Below are positions 1 to 7,703 of a stretch of DNA of 45,240 nucleotides, in pieces. This stretch comes from an uncultured Prevotellaceae bacterium (GTDB lineage: Bacteria > Bacteroidota > Bacteroidia > Bacteroidales > Bacteroidaceae), in NCBI GenBank assembly GCA_946415645.1, contig CAMKTJ010000020.1, forward strand, positions 1-45,240, read 5' to 3'. The first letter of the stretch is position 1. The number at the start of each line of letters is the position of its first letter. The notes under the pieces were generated by a model that saw nothing but the letters and a program-made list of their open reading frames with translations, was not told where the DNA came from and ran no database searches. The translations under genes were made by a program, and so were the position numbers.

Positions 1-2644
1 TGAACTGGTACTTTTTGTTTCCTGTTATAGGTGTACGTACCAGTATTGTCTCTTGTTCCCCTGGTAACAGGGTGATGAAGTTGTCAGAGTAGCGGGTGCG
101 GTGAACGGCATTCCCCTGACCATCTGTCAGCAGGAGCTGACAGAAGAAGGCAATTTTGCTTCCGCTGTTCTTGATATTCACCTGCCACTGGTGCATGCCG
201 TCCTTGTCAGTCAACTGCTTTACTTTTACTGAAGGCTTGGCGGCTGCCATGTTGCCCAGAGGCTCGAAGCCGGCGGTGCAGGGGCCTGTGACAGTATTCT
301 TTCCTTCATACTTGTTGGTAGAACGCCAGTAGAAGTTCTTGCTTACTACATTGCCTTTGGCATCCTTGGCTTGCAGGGCAATGAAGTGTACGGGAGAGAT
401 ATTCTCAGGGAATTCAATCTTCAGTACATCATTTGCCACGCCGTCAGCAGGTATGTCTGTCTTGGCTGTGAGACTGAGCACTCGTTTACTATCCAGATTA
501 TAGACCTGTGCAGTAATGGTAATGCCCTTTTGTTCCTGCAGATAATCGTTGGCAACAGAGACTGTATTCTTCAGGTAGTCATATTGTACGTGTATGGGTT
601 CCAGCGCATGCATGGTATGGTAGAGCGATGCCGTAGGCTCCAGCATCCAGTCCCACATACGGGCGCAAACCTGAGGCTGTGGGCAGTTGTGATACCAGAA
701 GAGCAGGCCTGAACACCAACGGTCGCCATAGCCCAACTTATTCTCATTCCAGACTTCCCAGATGCTTTTACTGTTGACAGCTCCAACCATCTGACCTCTG
801 CGGGCAAACTCCTCAATGTTGTTTGATTCACCGTATTTGTTGGTCATATCAGTGTAGAGCGTGCTCATCAGGTGGAAGCCGTTACCGTCCATATAGTCCC
901 AGGTCTCCTTGTTGATGGGCCAGAGATCCTTTGCCGGCATCATCTCACGCAGACTCTCTACGATAGGCAGGGTAGGTGCTCCGTACTCAGGGTTGAAGCC
1001 GTCTACACGACTACCTCTGTCCGATGCCGTATTCTCATAGTGTCGCATAGGATTCACCTGCTTGTAGGGACTTCCGTCATGAACGCCGTCGCATTCGCTC
1101 TGCATCTGATAGGGACGTGTGCCGTCCAGTTTATTGATGAGGTCCTCTGCACCCGTCACGCAGGTACTCTCATTACTGCTCACGTAGAAAACGATGCTGG
1201 GATGGTTGCGGATACGCTTTACGGTACTCTCCACATTTGCCAGGTAGAGGGATTCGTCAAGGGGGTGACGTGTGTCGCCTGTCATCCAGAACTCCTGCCA
1301 TACCATGATGCCGTATTCATCGCATAGCTCATAGAAGCGGTCACTCTCGGCAATGCCGCCGCCCCAGAGACGCAGCAGGTTGATGCCGCACTGGTCGGTA
1401 TAAGCCAACTCTGTTTCCATTCGACTGTCATCGGTACGAAGCATGGCTTCCGGAATCCAGTTGTTACCGCGCACAAATGTCTTGTGTCCGTTTATGATGA
1501 ACATCTTGGATTTGTCGGGTGTCTCACGTGTTGCCACTACCTCACGGATACCGAAGCGTGTCTGCAGGCTGTCAGACAGATGGTTGGAAAGGTTTGTCAA
1601 TGTCAGCTGTAGCGTGTACAGATGCTGTTCTCCCTTATTCTTGGGCCACCAGAGGCGTGGGCTCTTGATGTTCAGTTGGGGGAACTCTTCAGGCGTAAAG
1701 GTGACAACCTTATGCTCACCTCGTATCAGTTTGACCTTCTTCTCCAATTGGATGTCTGTGTCCAGAATCTTACCCCGTACGATGCCCTCAAAGGTTTGTG
1801 TGTTAGGGTTGAAAACCTCCACACTTATGGTTTCAGCAGCCTTGTCGTAGTTGGGGTGGGAGAGTTTGGATGTAACAAAGGGGTTACGCAATTGGATGTT
1901 GCCTGTGCTATAGAGACGGATGCTTTTCCAGATGCCCGTATTACGGTCGCGGATGCCGTCTTCGAAGGTGAAGTCCCAGCCGATGGTCATCAGCTGGCTT
2001 ACGTTCTGTCCCATCCAACCGTCTCCTCCGTTGTGCCACTCGCCTGCAGCCCCCCATGACTTAGGCATGCTGGTGCCGGGAACATCTACGGGATATACGC
2101 GAACGGCCAGTACGGCTTTCTCTCCTGGCTTTACCCGGTCTGTTATATCGAAGGGCTGATTGTTGAACATACCGGCCATGTTACCCATCAGGTATCCGTT
2201 TACCCATATCTCCGCACGGTAGTTGATGCCTTCGGGCTCTAACCAGATCCGACGGCCCTTGAATTTAGCAGGAACCTCGAATTCTGTTCTGAACCAATAG
2301 GTGTAGAATTCACGACCCGTCTTTGCCAAGTCGGGGATGAGGTTGTTCTTCAGCTTGTTGTTCTGGCCGTAGTATGGATCGGGATATACCTTCTGCTCCA
2401 CCAGATTGGTCAGGACAGTGCCAGGAACGATTGCTTCAGCCCAGGCATTGGTGTTGAATCCCTTGGAAGAGATCTCTGTCCCGGTTCCTTTGGCATCAGA
2501 GGCTTTTATCATCATCCATGTCTGCTGTCCTCCATGTCCCAACTTAGAGTCCAGTTTTATATATGCTCTTTCTGCAGCTGCTATGCTATACGAGAATAGT
2601 AATGCTGCTGCCGCAGCCAATGTCTTTCTTACTTTCATTCTCAT
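1..2644 (-). CDS. GH2 family glycosidase, exported (3' end outside window)
   Basis: A reading frame starting at 2644 stays open to the left edge, giving about 881 visible residues; the C-terminus is missing. An alanine-rich signal peptide (MRMKVRKTLAAAAALLFSY) is followed by a jelly-roll sugar-binding domain (FRTEFEVPAKFKGRRIWLEP, NGYLMG), an immunoglobulin-like domain and a TIM barrel. The barrel carries the GH2 acid/base context NHPSIVFYVSSNES (Glu about 492) and a nucleophile candidate in FNPEYGAPTLP (Glu about 553). This arrangement resembles exo-beta-glucosaminidase and mannosidase-type GH2 enzymes more than LacZ; the exact substrate cannot be read. An in-frame ATG at 2638 is an alternative start. 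It lies 19 bases after the GH105 stop, so the two are probably co-transcribed and act on the same glycan in the periplasm or at the surface. Confidence 0.9.
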   Translation of the reverse strand, partial: MRMKVRKTLAAAAALLFSYSIAAAERAYIKLDSKLGHGGQQTWMMIKASDAKGTGTEISSKGFNTNAWAEAIVPGTVLTNLVEQKVYPDPYYGQNNKLKNNLIPDLAKTGREFYTYWFRTEFEVPAKFKGRRIWLEPEGINYRAEIWVNGYLMGNMAGMFNNQPFDITDRVKPGEKAVLAVRVYPVDVPGTSMPKSWGAAGEWHNGGDGWMGQNVSQLMTIGWDFTFEDGIRDRNTGIWKSIRLYSTGNIQLRNPFVTSKLSHPNYDKAAETISVEVFNPNTQTFEGIVRGKILDTDIQLEKKVKLIRGEHKVVTFTPEEFPQLNIKSPRLWWPKNKGEQHLYTLQLTLTNLSNHLSDSLQTRFGIREVVATRETPDKSKMFIINGHKTFVRGNNWIPEAMLRTDDSRMETELAYTDQCGINLLRLWGGGIAESDRFYELCDEYGIMVWQEFWMTGDTRHPLDESLYLANVESTVKRIRNHPSIVFYVSSNESTCVTGAEDLINKLDGTRPYQMQSECDGVHDGSPYKQVNPMRHYENTASDRGSRVDGFNPEYGAPTLPIVESLREMMPAKDLWPINKETWDYMDGNGFHLMSTLYTDMTNKYGESNNIEEFARRGQMVGAVNSKSIWEVWNENKLGYGDRWCSGLLFWYHNCPQPQVCARMWDWMLEPTASLYHTMHALEPIHVQYDYLKNTVSVANDYLQEQKGITITAQVYNLDSKRVLSLTAKTDIPADGVANDVLKIEFPENISPVHFIALQAKDAKGNVVSKNFYWRSTNKYEGKNTVTGPCTAGFEPLGNMAAAKPSVKVKQLTDKDGMHQWQVNIKNSGSKIAFFCQLLLTDGQGNAVHRTRYSDNFITLLPGEQETILVRTPITGNKKYQF

Positions 2645-2663
2645 GTTTTCTTCGGCAAATTAG

Positions 2664-3782
2664 TTATTTTTCCAGCAAGGCTGCTGCGCACCACAGGTAC
2701 GGACCCTGGCCATGATAGTCTCCTGCTACACGTGGACGGTCCAGATAGTAGTCGAAGTCGGCTTTCTTGTTGGTACCCATGCATACCTCGCGTACATCAT
2801 TATTATCATTAATATAAGGTATAAGTGCCATCCATGCTTTGCGTGCAGCAGGACCGTATGTTTTAGCGCTCAACCATCCTTCTTTTACGCCGCAGATAAA
2901 GGCATAGGTAAACATGCCGGAGCCGCTGGTCTCTGTCCAGAAGTCGGGCTGGTCAACCAGCTGATTCCATATTCCTTCTTCATTGCGGTATTTCAACAGG
3001 CTTTTCATCATCAGGCGATAGCCTTTAAGGATACGTTTGTAATAAGGACTGTCCTTAGGCAAAGCCTTCAATACCTCTGTCATTCCTACAGCCATCCAAC
3101 CGTTACCTCTGCACCAGTAATAGGGGGCGTCAGGAGCATGATAGAAGAGTCCGTTCGGGCGTTGCAGTTCATCCAGGTATTTCACCATCTCGTGGGCTGC
3201 ACGGTCTATGTACTTACGGTCTCCCGTTACACGGTAAGCCCAGGACTGTACAATGGTTATCATGTACATATCATCAATCCACATACGTGTCTGCCATGTA
3301 TAGCCGTTGCGTGCCAGCCTTTTCTGGCTCTCCTTGGCATCCTTAGGCAGTTCCCATTGGGTATCGGCATAGGACAAACCCATCTGCTTGTAACGTTCAT
3401 CCTTATATACTTGGTAAAGCATCAGTGGCAGTGAGCCAAACATGTTCATATCCACATGATTCTTTATGGGCAGGAATTCCTTCTCCGGGCCAAAGAAGGG
3501 TTCAAAGCGGTCACGCATCAAGTCAACAATCTTCTGATCGCCTGCTGCACGTCCGAACATAATGGCACCATTCCAGGCGCATACCTCGTGATAACTGATG
3601 TATTTGGTTTTACTACCACCCCAGAATCCATGTTTGGCATCCACGAAATGGTAAGCCAACCGGTGTCCTACCTCTTCAGGTGTAAAGCCTTTGGGGAAAT
3701 CCTGTAACGCTGTTTTCTGTGCATGGCATAGCGAGCCTGCCACAATGAACATTAATAATGAATAGATTCTAGCTTTCTTCAT
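2664..3782 (-). CDS. GH105 unsaturated glycuronyl/rhamnogalacturonyl hydrolase, exported
   Basis: The 372-residue product is the usual length for GH105 (YteR/YesR-like) enzymes, which hydrate and release the unsaturated uronic acid left at the non-reducing end by polysaccharide lyases. A signal peptide (MKKARIYSLLMFIVAGSLCHA) is visible. Family motifs of the alpha/alpha barrel follow: WIDDMYM at residues 168-174, where the catalytic Asp is expected, WCRGNGW at 223-229, ETSGSGMF at 284-291 and DYHGQGPYLW at 355-364. It is the first gene of the pair with the GH2 enzyme and has its own promoter at 3817-3848. The pairing suggests degradation of a rhamnogalacturonan or similar acidic glycan, although no lyase is seen in the window. 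GH88 is a close structural relative and cannot be wholly excluded. Confidence 0.9.
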   Translation of the reverse strand: MKKARIYSLLMFIVAGSLCHAQKTALQDFPKGFTPEEVGHRLAYHFVDAKHGFWGGSKTKYISYHEVCAWNGAIMFGRAAGDQKIVDLMRDRFEPFFGPEKEFLPIKNHVDMNMFGSLPLMLYQVYKDERYKQMGLSYADTQWELPKDAKESQKRLARNGYTWQTRMWIDDMYMITIVQSWAYRVTGDRKYIDRAAHEMVKYLDELQRPNGLFYHAPDAPYYWCRGNGWMAVGMTEVLKALPKDSPYYKRILKGYRLMMKSLLKYRNEEGIWNQLVDQPDFWTETSGSGMFTYAFICGVKEGWLSAKTYGPAARKAWMALIPYINDNNDVREVCMGTNKKADFDYYLDRPRVAGDYHGQGPYLWCAAALLEK

Positions 3783-3816
3783 CCTTTGTTTTATGTTTAT
3801 GGTTAAAATTTCACCG

Positions 3817-3848
3817 CAAATTTAATATGATTTGCAATAATGTGCAAA
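3817..3848 (-). promoter_or_regulatory. Bacteroidetes promoter of the GH105-GH2 pair
   Basis: On the minus strand TTTG (3848-3845), a 20-base spacer and TAAATTTG (3824-3817) match the Bacteroidetes sigma-ABfr consensus TTTG-N19-21-TAnnTTTG. The expected transcript start lies about 25 bases before the GH105 start codon. It is back to back with the phosphatase promoter. Confidence 0.75.
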
Positions 3849-3895
3849 TAAATCCTCGAAATTAGTGAAGATTTGCCATACTTTTTATGGGTTTG

Positions 3896-3927
3896 TTTGT
3901 GTAAAGGGACAAAAAATGATACCTTTG
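3896..3927 (+). promoter_or_regulatory. Bacteroidetes promoter of the PAP2 phosphatase
   Basis: TTTG (3896-3899), a 20-base spacer and TACCTTTG (3920-3927) match the consensus exactly. The position decides the gene start: the longer reading frame beginning at 3873 lies upstream of the promoter, so ATG 3960 (or 3969) must be used. Confidence 0.8.
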
Positions 3928-3959
3928 CAGATATAAACAACTATTATAAAGTAAATGCT

Positions 3960-4697
3960 ATGAATTATATGAAGAAGATTTTTTCGTTGGCGCTTTTGTT
4001 GCCCGTGTTCCTTTGTTCTAACGCTCAGGATGACGTAACCAAGGAAAAGTTCACACCTTTTTATGAAACAGCAGATGCTCCTCATATGGAGAAAGTATTG
4101 CCTGCGCCTCCTTCACTTACTGATTCCCGTTATTTCTATGACTGGACACAGTACCAGTGGGGTAAGTCTATTCGTGAGACAGAGCGTGGTAAGCAGGCCA
4201 TAGCTGATGCCGGTATCTGTGCCCGTTACTTCATGGAGCGTTACGGACAGGCTATTGGTATAGAATTGACTGCTGAAAAGTATCCCGAGATGTACCGTCT
4301 CTTCTCTCGTCTTCACTTGACCGAGCAGCAGGGTGGTGCCAGCGCCAAGGCCTTTTTCCATCGTGTACGCCCTTATCAGCAGTTTAAGGAAGCTACAAGT
4401 GTTCCCGAACATGAGGACCCTGAGGATTTCTCAAGTTACCCTTCTGGCCATACACATGCTTCATGGCTGGTTGGTCTGACCCTTATGGTTATTGATCCTG
4501 CTCATGCCGAGGAGATTATGAAGGTGGCTTATGAGCTGGGACAGAGTCGTGTGATTGTAGGATTCCATTATCAGAGCGATGTTGATGCCGGCCGTCTCTG
4601 TGGTAGCGTCACCTTTGCTCGCCTTCAGAGCATGCCAGAGTATCAGAAAATGCTGGAGAAGGCTGTAAAGGAATTCCAGAAAAACCAGAAGAAGTAA
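3960..4697 (+). CDS. Class A non-specific acid phosphatase (PAP2 superfamily)
   Basis: The 245-residue product starts MNYMKKIFSLALLLPVF with a signal peptide ending near SNA, so it should act in the periplasm on phosphomonoesters. It carries the complete three-part PAP2 signature: KAFFHRVRP (Lys130, Arg137, Pro138), YPSGHTH (160-166) and SRVIVGFHYQSD (Ser196, Arg197, His203, Asp207). The GSYPSGHT-like context and overall length fit class A bacterial acid phosphatases (PhoN-like) better than membrane lipid phosphatases, since no further membrane segments are present. An internal ATG at 3969 (MKKIF) is an equally plausible start. It is transcribed alone, divergently from the GH105-GH2 pair, from the promoter at 3896-3927. 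Confidence 0.9.
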   Translation: MNYMKKIFSLALLLPVFLCSNAQDDVTKEKFTPFYETADAPHMEKVLPAPPSLTDSRYFYDWTQYQWGKSIRETERGKQAIADAGICARYFMERYGQAIGIELTAEKYPEMYRLFSRLHLTEQQGGASAKAFFHRVRPYQQFKEATSVPEHEDPEDFSSYPSGHTHASWLVGLTLMVIDPAHAEEIMKVAYELGQSRVIVGFHYQSDVDAGRLCGSVTFARLQSMPEYQKMLEKAVKEFQKNQKK

Positions 4698-4793
4698 GAT
4701 AGATTATATGCTTCTTCTCCTTTAGGGGGAGTATAGGATCACTCACAAATACAGGTGTTTGCTTTTTCAAAGAAAACCCTGAATGCTGATATT

Positions 4794-5332
4794 TTTAACA
4801 AAAACCAAGAAAACCCTTTCCTTGATTTCAATCTTTAACAAGATTTGCGCATGCTGTTGTTGATGCTTGATTGTAAGCAAACTTCCATCATTCATCAACA
4901 ACATCCTACGCAGCATTGCATGCCTTGAAATCAATGAAAGAAAAACCCCGCCCTTCGGGCTGAAAAACATTTTCCTTTGGAAAAGGATTAGGGGGCAAGG
5001 AGCAAGAGAATACCAATAATGCTTAACGCCGAAGGGGTTGCGAGCTGGAAGCAAGAAGGTTTAGCTCGACGGCCCGAAGGGGAAGTCAACGAAGTGGCAA
5101 TTTCAACGTTCAATAGCTAAAGTCTAAGGTCTAAAGCCTAAAGTCTCAAACAACGGTTTTCGAGCCCGAAGGGCGGGGTTTTTCTTTTTGAAAGCTTTGA
5201 TATCTGGAAGATATGTTATGGTATTGGCAGGAAGCTGGTGGAAGCTAGCTTACAGACAGATTCATGACAATAGCAGAACAAAGGCACAAAGTGCCAAAGC
5301 TTTCAAAAGGGGTTTTGCCGGTTTTTGTTAAA
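4794..5332. repeat. Cluster of nested inverted repeats
   Basis: The pairs read directly are: outer 4794-4806 with 5320-5332 (13 bases, TTTAACAAAAACC and its complement); 4816-4831 with 4925-4940 (15 of 16); 4855-4865 with 4893-4903 (11, inside the previous pair); 4937-4961 with 5163-5187 (25, perfect); and 5186-5199 with 5295-5308 (14, perfect). Each arm of the 25-base pair also contains a GCCC-TTC/GAA-GGGC mini-hairpin followed or preceded by a run of T or A, like a bidirectional terminator. No transposase frame is present. It could be a decayed or non-autonomous mobile element, a structured RNA, or an accumulation of palindromic repeats. Confidence 0.7.
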
Positions 5333-5403
5333 GTATGAAGCGGCAAGTATGACACTGGAATTTATAGTTGAGCCGTATATTATCGGAATATATGCTTCAT
5401 TGT

Positions 5404-5433
5404 GGGCAAGGGACTAGATTTGTTCCCTTGCCC
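5404..5433. terminator. Hairpin with AT-rich tail
   Basis: GGGCAAGGGA (5404-5413) and TCCCTTGCCC (5424-5433) form a perfect 10-base stem with a 10-base loop, followed by TTATTATATATATAAGG. It may end transcription coming from the left before the fasciclin-gene promoter. No transcript source other than the phosphatase gene 700 bases away is evident. Confidence 0.55.
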
Positions 5434-5517
5434 TTATTATATATATAAGGTAGGATAGATTATCCATCGTTCGTTTGTTCTATTTTGCAAATAAAATCAC
5501 ACTTTGTTTGCAAAATA

Positions 5518-5550
5518 TTTGCATTATATTACACTTTATTGTTATTTTTG
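5518..5550 (+). promoter_or_regulatory. Bacteroidetes promoter of the first fasciclin lipoprotein gene
   Basis: TTTG (5518-5521), a 21-base spacer and TATTTTTG (5543-5550) match the consensus. It lies inside the longest open frame, showing that translation starts at ATG 5577 and not at the ATG at 5475. Confidence 0.75.
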
Positions 5551-5576
5551 CAAAAATTATACAACCGTTCCACATT

Positions 5577-7688
5577 ATGAGAAGGATATATTTTCTTTTG
5601 ATTTTAGTGGCAGAATTAGGCCTGCTTATTTCATGTTCAGAGACAATTGACACATCCCAGAGATATGTATTCAAGGATCATACTGTACTTAGTTATATGT
5701 TACAGCATGATTCTTATTCTTCATACGTGAACCTCCTCAAGCAGGTGCCTATTAGCAAACAAAGCAAGAGTACGGTTTATCAGCTCCTGAGCGCCCGTGG
5801 TCACTTCACGGTTTTCGCTCCTAATAACGAGGCTATAGAAAAGTATCTTCAGCAATTGGCCGAGGATGAGATTATCCCAGCTCCATCATGGGATGCCATT
5901 ACAGACAGTTTGATTGCAGATTCTATCCGTAAGGTTATTGTGTACAATAGTATAATTGACAGTGGAGATGAGGAGTATTACGAGGTGTCAATGTTTCCGG
6001 CGCAGAATAACGAGGAGTTTGCGCGTAACAATATGAATGAGCTGAAGCTAAGTGTTTCTTATGGCACTAATCCGGATAGCATTTTCATCAATCGTAATTG
6101 TCCTATCAGTATAGAAAACCGTGATATCCGTACCATCAACGGTATGATACATCAGGTAGAAAAAGTGATAGCTCCTACAGACATCACATTGGCAGGTGTA
6201 CTTGATGAGTATCTGAAAGGTTACAAGGAAGGGTTTGTAGTACTGGCCAAACTTTGCGAAGCCTGTGGTCTGATGGACACCCTGTCAAAACGTCAGGACG
6301 AGGTATATGAGCAGCTTTATCTGACTGGTAAGATAGAGGAGAAAACGCCTGCTAATGGTTTGGCAACTATGACGGGTGGTTATTCCTATGCCCCTCGTCA
6401 TAGGAAGTATGGATTTACCATTTTTGCAGAGCCGGATAGTTTCTGGGAGGAAAAGTTGGGCAAGTCAGCATCAGAGATTACTCCTGCTGATGTGCAGGCA
6501 TGGGTAGCAGAAGGGAACTATTATCCAGAAGCAGTAGCGGATGGTAATTACAAGTCGCCACGGAATCTGTTGTATCAGTGGACTACCTACCATGTTCTTC
6601 CCTTTAAGATGTCGCCAGACAGACTGGTCTTCCATTACAACGAGAAAGGATATGACTATTCCGGTAGTCCTAACAAATACAGTATTCCTGTTATGGAATA
6701 TTATGTCTCATTGGGTAAACGCCGACTGGTAAAGATATACGAAAGTCCTGAATCAAAGGGTGTGTATCTGAATCGTTTTCCTATTGTTGACAATTCACGT
6801 CGTGGTACAGGGCATGAGATAGCTTGTAATCCTGACAAGATAGGCTGTCGTGTCAATAAGGAAGATGAGACCCTTTATGAGCACATTGGTGCAAATGGAT
6901 ATATCTATGCCATAGATGCCCCGTTGGCTTATAATGAATCTACACGTGATAATCTGGCCAAGAGCCGTATCCGAATGGATTGTATGAGTTTCTTCCCTGA
7001 GGTGATGAACAACGATATACGTCGTGTGCCCTTAGCTGATGCACCTCACCAATGGGTACATTTCCCTGACGATGATGAATATCGTTATATCGGGAACCTG
7101 AGTATCAACAAAGGCTCTACCTTTGTGTATTATAACGCATACGGACTGAAGTTTGGTAGTCTTTGTGGCGATGAGGTCAAGTGTGTGGGTCATTGGGAAC
7201 TTGTGTTTACCTTGCCTCCTGTTCCCAAACGTGGTACCTACGAGGTCAGATACCGTATCCTTACAAACTCCAATCGTGGCGTGGGGCAGCTTTACTTTGG
7301 TGATGACCCCGATCGCCTGCCTGTGACCGGTATCCCTGTGAACCTTACCCTGGGTGGTGTTGATCCTAATACAGGATGGGCAGCTGATACTGATGATGAT
7401 GATGACCTTAATGCCGAGATTGACAAACAGATGCGTAACAACGGTTTCATGAAGGGCGAGGAGAGTATCCTCATCCTTAAGCAGCCGGGTACTACAGCCC
7501 GTAATAATGTAAACCGCAACATCATTCGTCGTATCATAACCCGAGCTACCCTTGACCCGGATAAGACGTATTACCTGAAGATCAAATCAGTATTGGACAA
7601 TACCACCTCTGAGTTCTATATGGATCATATAGAGTACTGTCCCAAGGAAGTCTACGACAACCCCGAAACACCAGAGGATATTTGGTAG
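5577..7688 (+). CDS. Fasciclin (FAS1) domain surface lipoprotein
   Basis: The product is 703 residues from ATG 5577. It begins with a lipoprotein signal (MRRIYFLLILVAELGLLISC; lipobox LISC) followed by the acidic ETIDTSQ stretch, which suits export to the outer membrane surface. A FAS1 fold occupies roughly residues 30-170, with the conserved STVYQLLSARGHFTVFAPNN and GMIHQVEKVIAP segments; FAS1 domains mediate adhesion and matrix or glycan contacts. The remaining 500 residues appear mainly beta, with a conserved block VPKRGTYEVRYRILT...LYFGDDPDRLPVTGIPV and the end CPKEVYDNPETPEDIW. It is a paralog of the protein at 18814-20961. Its stop codon is 15 bases from the convergent rnr stop. The ligand is unknown. 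Confidence 0.85.
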   Translation: MRRIYFLLILVAELGLLISCSETIDTSQRYVFKDHTVLSYMLQHDSYSSYVNLLKQVPISKQSKSTVYQLLSARGHFTVFAPNNEAIEKYLQQLAEDEIIPAPSWDAITDSLIADSIRKVIVYNSIIDSGDEEYYEVSMFPAQNNEEFARNNMNELKLSVSYGTNPDSIFINRNCPISIENRDIRTINGMIHQVEKVIAPTDITLAGVLDEYLKGYKEGFVVLAKLCEACGLMDTLSKRQDEVYEQLYLTGKIEEKTPANGLATMTGGYSYAPRHRKYGFTIFAEPDSFWEEKLGKSASEITPADVQAWVAEGNYYPEAVADGNYKSPRNLLYQWTTYHVLPFKMSPDRLVFHYNEKGYDYSGSPNKYSIPVMEYYVSLGKRRLVKIYESPESKGVYLNRFPIVDNSRRGTGHEIACNPDKIGCRVNKEDETLYEHIGANGYIYAIDAPLAYNESTRDNLAKSRIRMDCMSFFPEVMNNDIRRVPLADAPHQWVHFPDDDEYRYIGNLSINKGSTFVYYNAYGLKFGSLCGDEVKCVGHWELVFTLPPVPKRGTYEVRYRILTNSNRGVGQLYFGDDPDRLPVTGIPVNLTLGGVDPNTGWAADTDDDDDLNAEIDKQMRNNGFMKGEESILILKQPGTTARNNVNRNIIRRIITRATLDPDKTYYLKIKSVLDNTTSEFYMDHIEYCPKEVYDNPETPEDIW

Positions 7689-7703
7689 GGGGGGTAGGGG
7701 GCC
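7686..7703. repeat. GC-rich repeat between convergent stop codons
   Basis: TAGGGGGGGTAGGGGGCC fills the whole gap between the fasciclin-gene stop and the rnr stop. It belongs to the G-run/C-run repeat class seen at several other stop codons of the window. Confidence 0.5.

Larger units (their letters stand above)
4698..5576. other. Gene-free 880-base region rich in inverted repeats
   Basis: No convincing coding frame is present; the 95-codon minus-strand frame at 4767-5054 has no family features and lies over the palindromes. The stretch holds a weak GC palindrome near 4717-4733, at least five inverted-repeat pairs between 4794 and 5332, short filler repeats (AAAGTCTAAGGTCTAAAGCC near 5119-5138), a strong hairpin at 5404-5433 and the promoter of the next gene at 5518-5550. 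Confidence 0.7.

Noticed and set aside
2712..3434. 240-codon plus-strand frame antisense to the GH105 gene
   Set aside because: Shadow of a real gene; the translation has no recognisable features and the promoter evidence is on the other strand.
4767..5054. 95-codon minus-strand frame in the gene-free region
   Set aside because: It overlaps several arms of the inverted repeats, and its translation shows no family features or ribosome-site context.
5475..5576. Upstream start of the first fasciclin protein
   Set aside because: The promoter elements at 5518-5550 lie inside this stretch, and ATG 5577 gives a clean lipoprotein signal.
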